Positions 24,570 through 33,625 are shown, counted from the stretch's first letter. The stretch is 64,000 nucleotides of DNA from Verrucomicrobiales bacterium (GCA_029213065.1 JARGPH010000002.1:275161-339160), one strand, 5' to 3'. Numbers and translations: made by a program. Notes: generated by a model from the sequence alone, not told the origin.

Positions 24570-26610
24570 TATAAAATTCAAAAACGCATTTCTCTACTGC
24601 GGTGTAGCGGGAATGGTTTGGTCCGGATGTGGTATCTCAGCCTCTGCGCTGGATAAAATTCCAAGTCTTCCTGCGAAGTCAGTGTTGAACGACTTAGAAC
24701 TCCGATTCGAGGATGCGAAGAGCGCTGAAGCAATTGCTCAGAAGCGACTCGCCAGTTTCGAGCGCCTTCTTGAGAGAGGTAGCGCTTCCCCTCTCGAGGT
24801 GAAACGGGCGAGAGCAAATGTGGCAGTGGCTTCCGAGACGCGAAACAACGCGGAAGCTCTCCTTTCCTTTCTGGAAAAGGCTCCGGCAGCGGAAGCCGAC
24901 GGTGCGGAGGATCCTGAGATGTTCCTCGCTCTTCCCGGCCTCTCCATGCAAATGGGGCTGATTGGATTTGGACACCTTCGAGTCCTCAATAAAAATGAGA
25001 CGCTCAATAAGACGGCTGATTTGATTCGTTTCGATCGCAGCAACCCCAATTCCCTTGAGTATATCGAGGCAATGCGTGATTTTCGCGGAACGGACCTCGC
25101 AAAGCTTACCGGAAAATTCGCAACCGATTCAGAGCTGAGAACCTCCAATGCGAGTCTCGCCTCGTTGAATCGTCGTGCCAAAGATATTGCTGAGAGCACG
25201 ACCGGTTCACCTCTTCTGGGTGATTCCAAGCTGTCGTTTTCCGAGATGTTGAATAATCAGGATAGCGATCCCGGTGCCGGATACCTTGCTACCTTGTTTT
25301 CGTGGACGGCTACGACGGATCCTATGGAACTGGAAGCGACGAGAAACCTTTGTCGCGTCTTTGCTGACTCGACCGCTGAAGTTGAGTTTGCCAAGGCCGT
25401 TGTAGAGCTTGCCGAGATCAGTGCCGAAGCACGCCGTGCCATCGAGCAGCGCGGTTCCGGCAGCCCGATTGAAGTGCGTATCGCCGAGGGCAAACTTGGT
25501 GTCGCCAAAGCTGAGCTCCAGCGTGCCGAGGAGAATCTGGAAATCTGGAAGGCAAAAGAATCGCTCGTTCTCAGTCTCATCGAGACGCCTGCGGAGAGCG
25601 AACAGTCCGTTTCCTATCCGAAGACAATGAAGGAAGCCATTTCCCGTTTCGAGGAGATCGCTGAAAGTGTAGACCTCGCTGAGAATGATCGCCTTGCTCA
25701 GTCAGGGTATTCGATCCTGCTGAGTCAGTTTGACGCTTTGGTTGAACTGGCCCGCAGCGAGGAAGTTTGCGAGATGTCATCGTGGAAAATGGCGGCTCTT
25801 GAGAAAAGCAAGGCTCCTGCGACAGAACAGCGCCGTGCGAAACTGACACTTGCAAAAAATGAAGCCTACAAGCGCTTTCAGGAGACTCTTTGCGAAGGAT
25901 TGGCTGCGAAACTGGATCAGTTGGCGGCGATCGGCAACACGATTAGTGAAGCACAACGCCAGGGCAAGAGCCGTGACAACTTCTCACTCCCCCATAGCGA
26001 AGCGCTTGCTTCTTCACTGGCCCGTCTTCACGAGTTCAAGTCGAAATCACTGGCTTCAAAAAATCGTGAACTGGAAGTCAAAAAATTCTACGAGTGGAAG
26101 CATTCTCAGCTCCTTGGTCTTCACAAGAATGATGCAGACCACATCGAAGTGCATCGCACCGCCCAGAAGCTGGAGGAATCCCGTCTCATGGAGCGTCAGA
26201 TCGATGAGGCGCTCACTCTTGAGAAGCTTCAATCCAAAATTGCTGATAAGATGTTCAGCGCTCTCTCAGGCAATCAGCCTCCTCTTTCCGTCGGTGACCT
26301 CGCCGCGGAGGTTCGTGACTCTCTGTTTGGCTATCATGCCGTGCAGATTCAGCAGGACAGCGAGATTGAGCTGGCGAAGTTGAATCTACAGATCGAAAGC
26401 GAGAAACTTGAGCGTGTCGAATCGATCCGATCCAAAGGCCTCGCTTCCGAGAGAGAACTCAACAGTGCAAAACTGAGAGAGAAGATCGCTGCTATTCAGG
26501 TTGCGAACAGCGACCGGAGAAACGACGAGATCCACGGATTGTCACAGCAGATGGCAGCCGCTTTCGGTGTTGCTGATGCTTCGATGACCTCAACCGCTAC
26601 CGAAGAGTGA
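24550..26610 (+). CDS. Large exported coiled-coil protein with repeated HlyD/TolC-like hairpin-tip motifs
   Basis: The protein has 686 residues and is almost entirely alpha-helical. The N-terminus has a hydrophobic stretch ending in WSGC (residues 24-27), so it may be a lipoprotein. A motif like the hairpin tip of membrane-fusion proteins recurs five times: ERGSASPLEVKRA (75-87), QRGSGSPIEVRIA (300-312), EKSKAPATEQRRA (418-430), a weaker copy HKNDADHIEVHRT near 535, and RSKGLASERELNSA (627-640). Each sits between long amphipathic helices. No lipoyl or beta-barrel domain is visible, so it is not a normal HlyD or TolC protein. The function is unknown; it could be an envelope-spanning or spacer protein. 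A rho-independent terminator follows. Confidence 0.65.
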   Translation: MVIMGITIKFKNAFLYCGVAGMVWSGCGISASALDKIPSLPAKSVLNDLELRFEDAKSAEAIAQKRLASFERLLERGSASPLEVKRARANVAVASETRNNAEALLSFLEKAPAAEADGAEDPEMFLALPGLSMQMGLIGFGHLRVLNKNETLNKTADLIRFDRSNPNSLEYIEAMRDFRGTDLAKLTGKFATDSELRTSNASLASLNRRAKDIAESTTGSPLLGDSKLSFSEMLNNQDSDPGAGYLATLFSWTATTDPMELEATRNLCRVFADSTAEVEFAKAVVELAEISAEARRAIEQRGSGSPIEVRIAEGKLGVAKAELQRAEENLEIWKAKESLVLSLIETPAESEQSVSYPKTMKEAISRFEEIAESVDLAENDRLAQSGYSILLSQFDALVELARSEEVCEMSSWKMAALEKSKAPATEQRRAKLTLAKNEAYKRFQETLCEGLAAKLDQLAAIGNTISEAQRQGKSRDNFSLPHSEALASSLARLHEFKSKSLASKNRELEVKKFYEWKHSQLLGLHKNDADHIEVHRTAQKLEESRLMERQIDEALTLEKLQSKIADKMFSALSGNQPPLSVGDLAAEVRDSLFGYHAVQIQQDSEIELAKLNLQIESEKLERVESIRSKGLASERELNSAKLREKIAAIQVANSDRRNDEIHGLSQQMAAAFGVADASMTSTATEE

Positions 26611-26655
26611 GATGAGAAGTAGCCGGTTTACCGGTTAGCAAAATTCCCGGACGAG

Positions 26656-26683
26656 ACGGCACCAGAAATGGTGCCGTTTTTTT
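26656..26683 (+). terminator. Rho-independent terminator after the coiled-coil gene
   Basis: ACGGCACC (26656-26663) pairs with GGTGCCGT (26670-26677), giving an 8-bp stem with a 6-base loop. Seven T (26677-26683) follow. It is about 45 bp after the stop of the plus-strand coiled-coil gene. Confidence 0.85.
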
Positions 26684-26789
26684 GTGGGTAGATTCTCATC
26701 GTGAGTCGTGGGGTATGGACACGAAGTGCGCCGCAGCGGAGCGCCGCTAAACCTTTCCGGTCACCGCAGGCGAGACGAATACTGGAGAG

Positions 26790-26806
26790 GCCTTTTGCTA
26801 AAAGGC
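26790..26806. repeat. Short perfect hairpin GCCTTTTGCTAAAAGGC
   Basis: A 7-bp inverted repeat with a 3-base loop lies in the convergent gap after the vWA gene. It is a second copy of the element at 20794-20808. On the minus strand it could also act as a weak terminator for the vWA gene. Confidence 0.4.
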
Positions 26807-26849
26807 GTTTCAGGGCGTTCTTAAACCTCGCCATTTCGCAGCCGAAAAT

Positions 26850-29033
26850 CTACTGAAGCGATACTTCAAGCATTTTCCCGGCTTCGACAGTGAATGCGGT
26901 ATCAGAAGACTGCACTTCACCGTTCACCTTGTGATCGTAGGTGGCAACGTAATCACCAGCGGGGAGATAGGCTCTTACTTCGTGGTTGTAAGCCAGAGCA
27001 ACCTGTTTTGTTTTTTCAGGATCCGCAGGGACAACCCTGATCTTTGATCCTTCATGGTTCTCATTGCCTTTCAAAACCACAATTCCGGCGTTGAGAACAA
27101 AGCGATCCTTCTTCTTTTCACCGGGGCTGATTGAGATTTCTTTTTCGACACTGGCAGCTCCGCGAGTGAGCCGGGCGAGATAGGTTCCCGCGGTTAGGTA
27201 GTAAGTCGCCTCGTTATAGCTGACGGTGACCTGCTTACGCTTCCCTTCCGCGTTCGGCTGGGAAAAGATTTTCCAACCGGTATCGTCGGTCACAGGCTCC
27301 TTCGAATCTTCGGCCATGAAGGCTTCACCAGACCAGATTCCGGCATTCAGTGTCAGGGTCACCTCCTCGGTCGCACCGGCAGATACAACGACCTCCTGCT
27401 CTGCGGCGGCACTTCCGCGCTTCAGTTGAAGAAGGTAGACACCGGACGGCACCTTAAAGCTCTCCGAATCGCTGTAACCAACGGCGACTTGCCTTCGTTT
27501 TCCCTCTTCATTGGGAGGTCCTAAGAGCTTCCAGCCGAGGTCGCCTTCTGCCAACGCCATACCTTCTGCCATCCTCGCATGCGTAATCACTGTGCCCGCC
27601 CCGAACGTCAGAATCACTTCGGTGTTCTCTCCTGCTTTCACTTCCACTTCTTTCTGAGTAGCGGATTCCTTATGTGCCGCTCTCAGCAGATATTTTCCTG
27701 CGGGAACCACCATTTCGGATTTCGGATCGTAGTTGAAGGCGACTACTTTCCGGTCACCTTCGCTGTCCGCTTTCGCCGGGAAAAGTTTCCATGACATGTC
27801 AGCAGTGATGACATCGCTGTCCTCGCTCATCTTTGCCTGCGAAATGAGTCTGCCTGACCCGAAGATTACTTTCACATCAGAAGCTTTTCCCTCAACAATC
27901 TCGACTTCAACTTCCGCTCTCGATTCTTCATATCGGCCAGCGAGAAAATAGATTCCCGGTGCCAGCTGAAAAGTGGCGGCGGCCTCATAGGAATTGGCGA
28001 TCGATTGTCGCTCAGTCGTGGAAGGAGGCTCAGTGTAGATTTTCCAGCTGAGACCGTCCTCCAAATCGGAGCCGTCTTTCGTAAGTGCTCCGCGGACAGT
28101 CAGCCCGGTAGCCTCAAAGGTCAGTTCGTAGCTTGTTGTTTCCTCTCCCGGGACTTTAATGCTTCCTTCCGCGCTGGCTTCTCCAAATTTTGCAACGATT
28201 TGGTAGTCTCCGGCTTCAAGCGGCGTCCGGAATTTGCCCCCGGTGCCCCGGTGTGAAGGCTCTTCAGATGCTTTGCCTGAATAGATTTCAAAATTCACCC
28301 CGTCGAGAAGCTCACCGGCACCATTGCGCGCGGATAGAATTAAGGCCGTCTCAGGTCTAACGGCGGCCTGGACTGCTTCATTGAGAGCCTCATAGAGTCC
28401 GTCGGCATCTTTCGCTTCAAGGTAGAGCCCGCCGGTCTTGCTGGAAAGGGCATCGAGTCCGGCGTTCTTGTCTTTCTCAATGTCGAAGGCTACGACATGA
28501 CAAACGAAGTCGATCCCTTTTGCCGCCAACAGGTCCCCTACCGTCGCAGGATCTTTTCCGCAGGTTTCGATTCCGTCGGAGACTAAAATCACGGTCGCTT
28601 TGTTCTCTTCATACTTAAGCGCATCCGCTGCCAGCATCACCGCGTCACAGAGTGGCGTCTTTCCAATAGGAATGAGATTACGGGTCCTGGTCAGGATCGC
28701 CTCCCGATTGTCCATCGCCGGCGGCACGAGAAGTTCGATATCGCTGCAGTCGCCTTTCTTGCGGTGCCCATAAGCCATCAATCCAAGTTCGATTCCGGGA
28801 TTGATCGAGGGAACGAGTCTTGCGACAGTTTCCTTCGCGACGTCAATTTTAACGCCGCCGGGGACTTCTCCCCACATTGAGCCGGACGCGTCGAGAACAA
28901 TGATCGTCTTTCCTTTGGAGCCGGAGTCCTGGGCAATTGCGGCGGGTTGGAGAAACCCAACGAGAGCAAGAAATAGAAAGGAGATGGCGCCACGGAGTGC
29001 GCGCCTGCGGAAATCGGCCGTTTTGGGTTCCAT
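26850..29033 (-). CDS. Secreted vWA-domain protein with about six tandem beta-sandwich repeats
   Basis: The protein has 727 residues. A signal peptide (about 1-35, ending AAIAQ) precedes a von Willebrand A domain at about 40-215, with an intact metal site DASGSMWG (48-55) and later TPLCDAVMLA and VSDGIETCG. The remaining 500 residues consist of about six repeats of 80-90 residues. Each has a GWKIF or SWKLF strand, a stretch like EGKRKQVTVSYN, then VPAGKYLLR and KEVEVKAGE, as in carboxypeptidase-regulatory-like or PEGA-type beta sandwiches. vWA proteins of this kind bind partners through a divalent metal. A surface adhesion or envelope-binding role is inferred. It stands alone and converges on the coiled-coil gene. 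Confidence 0.8.
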   Translation of the reverse strand: MEPKTADFRRRALRGAISFLFLALVGFLQPAAIAQDSGSKGKTIIVLDASGSMWGEVPGGVKIDVAKETVARLVPSINPGIELGLMAYGHRKKGDCSDIELLVPPAMDNREAILTRTRNLIPIGKTPLCDAVMLAADALKYEENKATVILVSDGIETCGKDPATVGDLLAAKGIDFVCHVVAFDIEKDKNAGLDALSSKTGGLYLEAKDADGLYEALNEAVQAAVRPETALILSARNGAGELLDGVNFEIYSGKASEEPSHRGTGGKFRTPLEAGDYQIVAKFGEASAEGSIKVPGEETTSYELTFEATGLTVRGALTKDGSDLEDGLSWKIYTEPPSTTERQSIANSYEAAATFQLAPGIYFLAGRYEESRAEVEVEIVEGKASDVKVIFGSGRLISQAKMSEDSDVITADMSWKLFPAKADSEGDRKVVAFNYDPKSEMVVPAGKYLLRAAHKESATQKEVEVKAGENTEVILTFGAGTVITHARMAEGMALAEGDLGWKLLGPPNEEGKRRQVAVGYSDSESFKVPSGVYLLQLKRGSAAAEQEVVVSAGATEEVTLTLNAGIWSGEAFMAEDSKEPVTDDTGWKIFSQPNAEGKRKQVTVSYNEATYYLTAGTYLARLTRGAASVEKEISISPGEKKKDRFVLNAGIVVLKGNENHEGSKIRVVPADPEKTKQVALAYNHEVRAYLPAGDYVATYDHKVNGEVQSSDTAFTVEAGKMLEVSLQ

Positions 29034-29092
29034 ATAGATAATTAGCTATTGGCCGTTTAGACGAATAGCGACAATTCCCTATGCGGAAAAAA

Positions 29093-30136
29093 TTAATCCT
29101 CCAGCCAGCGTTCCAGATTGTGCTCGATAAAGGGGGTGTCCTGTAGAACCCGGTAAGCCCGGCTGACCCGGTCGATCTCCTCTTTCTGGCCCGGTGAGAG
29201 AACCTCCTTCGGATTGAGGCAGCGGGTCGAGGGGAGAAGCCCTTCGCGGTGGAGCATTTCATTAATCCCCGGGATGCAGCCTTTGAAATCGTTGGCTGCA
29301 TCGAAAATGGCGCTGTTGAAATCGGTAAGCTCGGCGTTCTGTCTCGCCCATTCCCCTGTCGCGCCGCCACCGGTTCTGATTTTTCGCATCGTCTCCTGAG
29401 CGCTCTTGGTTCCAATCGCCCATTGCCCCAGCAATCCCCCCATGATTCTCAAAGTGGTCTCGCCAAACTGAAAGGGAGTGAGGAGATCGTGGATGATGTT
29501 GTCATCGTTTCCGGTGTAGAGAATGATATCGTCGCGACCGCTCTCGGCGACCGCGCGAACCACGTCGAGAGTTCCGTAGCGGTTGAAAGGCGCGATTTTG
29601 ATGGCGACAACGTTCTCGATCTTCACGAACTCCTTCCAAAAGGCGTAGGAATATTTCCGTCCTCCAATCGCAGGTTGCAGGTAGAAGCCGATTAACGGGA
29701 TAACCTCGGACACTTTCTGACAATGAGTGAGCATGACCTTGTCGCTGGCACCTTCAAAGGCAGCGAGACTGAGCAACCCGGCGTTGTATCCGTGTTTCAT
29801 CGCGAAGTTGGCCTCTTTCTTCGCATCGCGAGTCTTTCCGCAAATCCCTGCGATTTTGGCAAAGGTATTCCGACTGTCGCGATGCCGGTCGATTTCCGCT
29901 GAACAGAACTCCAGAACCGGTTCGAAGAGCTTGTGCTTCGGATCACGGATCTCGAATTGCATCGTGTGCGCTCCGATCGCAAGTCCACCGGCACCCGACT
30001 CTAAATAGTAGCGAAGCAGTGCCCGCTGATACTTTTGACTCCAGGTTCCATCCTTTTCCAATGCCAGTGGCACCGCTGGTATAACCTGGCCTTTCACCAG
30101 ATGCTTCCGCAGGTTTATCGCTTCAATATTTTCCAT
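29093..30136 (-). CDS. Dihydrodipicolinate synthase (DapA) family aldolase/lyase
   Basis: The protein has 347 residues, longer than the usual 290-310. The TIM-barrel family pattern is visible: PAVPLALEKDGTW at the first strand, GGLAIGAHTMQFE in place of the usual GTTGE loop, the FYLQP tyrosine strand, and VVAIKIAPFN containing the Schiff-base lysine. Because the GTTGE motif is lost, it is probably not the lysine-biosynthesis enzyme but a pyruvate-type aldolase or keto-acid dehydratase in sugar-acid breakdown, which is inference. The start at 30136 was preferred to a TTG at 30148. It overlaps the upstream SDR gene by 14 bp, so the two are translationally linked. Confidence 0.82.
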   Translation of the reverse strand: MENIEAINLRKHLVKGQVIPAVPLALEKDGTWSQKYQRALLRYYLESGAGGLAIGAHTMQFEIRDPKHKLFEPVLEFCSAEIDRHRDSRNTFAKIAGICGKTRDAKKEANFAMKHGYNAGLLSLAAFEGASDKVMLTHCQKVSEVIPLIGFYLQPAIGGRKYSYAFWKEFVKIENVVAIKIAPFNRYGTLDVVRAVAESGRDDIILYTGNDDNIIHDLLTPFQFGETTLRIMGGLLGQWAIGTKSAQETMRKIRTGGGATGEWARQNAELTDFNSAIFDAANDFKGCIPGINEMLHREGLLPSTRCLNPKEVLSPGQKEEIDRVSRAYRVLQDTPFIEHNLERWLED

Positions 30137-31157
30137 CTCGAACTTCAAAGTGTGTCGGTTTACCTAGTAAAGGGCGATCCTTTTCGATCCACTGCGCGAC
30201 CCATTCCATCAATACCTCTTCTGAAACCCGTGGCGCTCCGAAGAGACGATGTGATTTCCCGGCATTGTTGAGCCATGCTGTTTTCGCTTCACATCCAGTT
30301 AGGGTAACGTGCCTGTCAAATCGCTTCGAGAACCAGTGTGCGACCTCCCTGATTTTCAGTATCCGCGATCCGGTTACATTGAGAATAAAGGGTTCCGGTG
30401 CCGGTGTTGCTTCAGCGATCGATTGAATAATATGCTCCGTCGCATCGCCCTGCCAAATGCAGTTGAGGTAACCCATCGTCAGGTCGATTTCCTCTCCTCC
30501 ATACACCTTCGCTGCGAGATCAACGAGAACTCCGTAGCGCAAATCGACCGAGTAGTTCAGACGAATCAGGGAAAGTGGAGTCCCGTGTCTTTCGCTGACA
30601 CGGGTAAACGCCTTTTCCCGACCGAGGCATGATTGTGCATAGTCGCCGACCGGCCCGGTGAAATCGGTTTCTATGGAACCTCCTGATTCAGGAGTGACAA
30701 ATGAATACACACATCCGGTTGATAAGGCGACGATTCTGGAATCCGCGTAGCGCTCCGCAACCATCGCCGGCATTTCCTCATTGAAAAGGCGAAGCGTATC
30801 CGGGGAATCACTGGTTCCGAACTTTCGACCGGCCAGAAAAAAGAGAGCCGACGCATTCGGAAGTGAGGCATAAGAGTTTGGATCGGTCAGGTCGGCGGAA
30901 AACGTTCTGATCCCCTCTCTCTCGAACGCGCTGCGGGTTTCCCCGCTACCAAATCGCGACACCCCGAAAACCTCGTTGTCTTTGCCGAGTTTATCGAGCC
31001 CTCTCCGCAACATCCGGCACAGGTGAAAGCCCATCTTTCCTCCGGCGCCGGCGACGACAATATCGCCGGCGATCCCGCGCAGCGTTTCGATGACGCCTTC
31101 ACCCGGACTAGTCGCTAGCTCATCGAGTTCGGCGATGGATTGGGGCCCTCTGATCAT
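30123..31157 (-). CDS. NAD-dependent epimerase/dehydratase-like SDR protein lacking the catalytic lysine
   Basis: The protein has 344 residues. The Rossmann turn is VVAGAGGKMGFHL (a GxGGxxG variant), and VALSTGCVYSF gives the serine/threonine strand. The active-site segment is DYAQSCLGREKAF: the tyrosine is present, but the YxxxK lysine is replaced by cysteine. Extended SDRs normally need that lysine, so this protein may work by another mechanism or use a non-standard substrate. The upstream frame is open to 31313. The start at 31157 begins MIRGPQS and fits best. Its end overlaps the DapA-like gene, so the two probably act in one sugar-acid pathway. Confidence 0.78.
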   Translation of the reverse strand: MIRGPQSIAELDELATSPGEGVIETLRGIAGDIVVAGAGGKMGFHLCRMLRRGLDKLGKDNEVFGVSRFGSGETRSAFEREGIRTFSADLTDPNSYASLPNASALFFLAGRKFGTSDSPDTLRLFNEEMPAMVAERYADSRIVALSTGCVYSFVTPESGGSIETDFTGPVGDYAQSCLGREKAFTRVSERHGTPLSLIRLNYSVDLRYGVLVDLAAKVYGGEEIDLTMGYLNCIWQGDATEHIIQSIAEATPAPEPFILNVTGSRILKIREVAHWFSKRFDRHVTLTGCEAKTAWLNNAGKSHRLFGAPRVSEEVLMEWVAQWIEKDRPLLGKPTHFEVRDGKY

Positions 31158-31409
31158 GTAAAAGCGATTGCGGCAGGAGAAATGCTTTTTTATACATGGC
31201 AGTATAAATGCTCCTGTCTTCAGGATCATACCCGAACCGGCTTCGCCGGAAAAGACAAAGGTTTGAACCTCGTCTGGCGCAATCATGAACCAATAGTAAA
31301 TCATCCCTCTCACCGCCGAAAAACGTTGCCGTCGATATGATCGGTTTTACCCTTAGGGCGCGCGGCCTTCCCGTTGGATTGCGGCGTCAAATCACCGGCA
31401 ATTTCCTCC

Positions 31410-32321
31410 ATGGCTACTCACTCTAAGAAAAAGTCCTCATTTTGGCAGAAAGTGAAGGAATATGGTCTTATTCTGCTGGCTGGCTTCCTCTACGCGATTG
31501 CCTTGAAGTATTTCGTGCTTCCCTCAAAAGTGATCCTGACAGGAACAGAGGGAATCGCGACGGCGCTGTCTTACTATTTCGAGAACTACCAGCTCTTTAT
31601 TGTTCTCTACGTGATTTTCCAGGCCATACTGCTCACTTTCGCCTTTGTAAAAGTGAGCAAGGTCTTCGCGCTCCGTTCTTTTGTCGTTGTCGGCACCGTC
31701 GTCCTCGCCCTCATCGTGATGCCCGAGCTGCGATTCGCAGCGCCGGAGTCCCAGAATGAGCGGATCATTCTCGTGATCTTCGGAGGTATCCTGGCCGGTG
31801 TCGCCAAGGCTTTAGCTTTTAGAAACCGGGGTTCCACAGGTGATGAAGACATTGCAGGAGCCTATTTCGCGATCAAATACCTGAAGCCGGTGGGATCGAT
31901 CGCGATCATCGCCTCGATTGTCTCAACAACATTCGGTCTCGCGCTCGACTTTTTGAAGAATGGAGACTTTGAATCTGTCGTGAACACGCTGATGTACACC
32001 TGCATCTATATCTTCGTGTCGGCCGAGACCTTGAACAACCTCTACAGGAAGTTCAAAATCATGATGCTGGCGGTGATTACCCGCGAACACGGACCGATTG
32101 GGATGGCGATTACGTCCACCTCAGCTCACCGCACCTACACACTTCACAAAGGGACCGGAGGTCGCAGCCTCGAGCCTTTTCATGAAGTAAGAACGATCAT
32201 CACGCATGAGGAACTGCCGCAGATGATCTCCGCGATTCAAATCGTGGATCCGGACTGCTTTTACTACTATCACGATATCGAAGGTATATCGGGGAGATAC
32301 TACATCGCGCCGATCGGCTGA
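31410..32321 (+). CDS. YitT-family integral membrane protein with DUF2179 domain
   Basis: The protein has 303 residues. The N-terminal half has five or six membrane helices typical of YitT (LLAGFLYAIALKYFVLPS, GTEGIATALSY, IAGAYFAIKYL). The C-terminal half, from about 205, is the soluble DUF2179 domain (MMLAVITREHGPIGMAITSTSAHRTYTL and IVDPDCFYYYHDI). The family is widespread. Its substrate is unknown, and a transport role is suspected. The start at 31410 begins MATHSKKKSSFW; the frame also opens from a TTG at 31374. The gene is divergent from the SDR gene and convergent with the sensor gene. Confidence 0.88.
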   Translation: MATHSKKKSSFWQKVKEYGLILLAGFLYAIALKYFVLPSKVILTGTEGIATALSYYFENYQLFIVLYVIFQAILLTFAFVKVSKVFALRSFVVVGTVVLALIVMPELRFAAPESQNERIILVIFGGILAGVAKALAFRNRGSTGDEDIAGAYFAIKYLKPVGSIAIIASIVSTTFGLALDFLKNGDFESVVNTLMYTCIYIFVSAETLNNLYRKFKIMMLAVITREHGPIGMAITSTSAHRTYTLHKGTGGRSLEPFHEVRTIITHEELPQMISAIQIVDPDCFYYYHDIEGISGRYYIAPIG

Positions 32322-32351
32322 AGTCCCGGCAGCCGGAGCCTCTGACTTCAG
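32318..32351. terminator. Bidirectional inverted repeat in a convergent gap
   Basis: CTGAAGTC (32318-32325) and GACTTCAG (32344-32351) form an 8-bp stem, with a CCGG-cag-CCGG mini-hairpin inside the loop. It overlaps the stop codons of both converging genes (YitT-like and sensor). There is no T-run, so it may work by blocking converging transcription. Confidence 0.45.
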
Positions 32352-33364
32352 GAATTCAGAATCTCGGAATAGTGTTTCTGAGCGCAGGGTTCACAGACCC
32401 CGTGGCTGAACTGAGCGTCACTGTGGTTTCGAATGTATTCTTCGATTTGATGCCACTCTCCGTCCTCGTCGCGGATCGCTTTGCAAAAAGAGCAGGTTGG
32501 TAAAATTCCCCGCAGGGTTTTCACTTCATTCAGGGCCGTTTGAAGAGAATTGATGAGCTGTTCATTCTCCCTTTCGAGCTCCTTGCGACGCTCAATTTCC
32601 TGCTGGGCAAAGGTGAGTTCGAGGCGGGCTTCGGTCACTTCTTTGAGAATTGCGAGAACGGGACGGTGCTCGATCTCCATTCCATTTTTCTTGTTCTGCC
32701 AGACCAAATAGAGGTAGAGAAACGGGAAAGCGAAGAGGCAGATCAGAAGACGGCTCGCGAATGTCCCGGACATGATACTGAAATACTCTTCACTCCCGAG
32801 AAATGCCCCGGTCGAGAACAGAAGGACGTCCAGCCACATCACGCCCAAAAGCGTAAAAAAGGCGCGTATTCCCATGCGGATATTGAATCTGGGAGTGCCC
32901 AGAAACTCCCACGAGATCGCGAGAAAGATCAGGTCGGCGAGCGCAGCGGCAATCGATGCGACGTAGATGCGAAGTGCCTGAGGTGGAAAATAATTGATCT
33001 GCTCCGCCCCGGTTGAAAGCTTCACCTGCCAGTGAAGCACCATTGTCACCACCGGAACCATGACCGAGACGCCGATGATGGTGGAGATTGCAATCCGGGT
33101 CGCCCTCGGGCCGTCAAACACGTAAACGACGAAAACCGCGAGAAGTAGAGCCGTGTAAAAGACAGAAGAACCCACCATCAGGGAAACAGATCCCAATTCC
33201 ACTCTTACTCCGGCATCTGTGGTCCAGACCATCACGGCGGTGAGGCTCCCGATGAGCGCGTAAAAGTGAGCCAGTCCAATGCGATTCCGCAGCGAGTGAG
33301 CGAAAAGAACCAGAAAGTAAACCGCGATGGCCTCGATAATCAGGATCAGTAATTCATGGTTCAT
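32348..33364 (-). CDS. Seven-helix membrane sensor (VUPS-like) with coiled coil and C-terminal Cys4 motif
   Basis: The protein has 338 residues. The first ~230 are six or seven membrane helices of the kind seen in vitamin-uptake-like sensor (VUPS) domains (HSLRNRIGLAHFYALIGSLTA, FDGPRATRIAISTIIG). A coiled coil (about 245-285; LELTFAQQEIERRKELERENEQL) links to a C-terminal module with C-x2-C at 291/294 and C-x2-C at 324/327 (SFCKAIRDEDGEWHQIEEYI and FSHGVCEPC). This tail occurs at the C-terminus of many PAS proteins and response regulators and probably binds a metal. No kinase, cyclase or GGDEF domain is present, so the Cys4 module may itself be the output. The start at 33364 opens directly into the first helix. 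Confidence 0.78.
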   Translation of the reverse strand: MNHELLILIIEAIAVYFLVLFAHSLRNRIGLAHFYALIGSLTAVMVWTTDAGVRVELGSVSLMVGSSVFYTALLLAVFVVYVFDGPRATRIAISTIIGVSVMVPVVTMVLHWQVKLSTGAEQINYFPPQALRIYVASIAAALADLIFLAISWEFLGTPRFNIRMGIRAFFTLLGVMWLDVLLFSTGAFLGSEEYFSIMSGTFASRLLICLFAFPFLYLYLVWQNKKNGMEIEHRPVLAILKEVTEARLELTFAQQEIERRKELERENEQLINSLQTALNEVKTLRGILPTCSFCKAIRDEDGEWHQIEEYIRNHSDAQFSHGVCEPCAQKHYSEILNS

Positions 33365-33625
33365 AGATATCCGGATCAGGTGGGGTACTTGCAAAGACGC
33401 GCAATCGTCTAACAGAAGATAAAAAGAGCGCTGATGAAACTGTTTTTTTCTATTACTGGCGGGGTTCTTTTTGTCCTCTGTTTCCAAGATGAGGCTTCCC
33501 GGGTCTCGAATTCACTTTCGTGCTGTGGCAAGGTCAGTGCAAATCCCCTCCTCCCTTTCGCTGAAAATGCTTTGGGCAGCACGGACATCTGCGTCTCTGC
33601 GAGGCGTTTCCACGAGAGAGATGTT

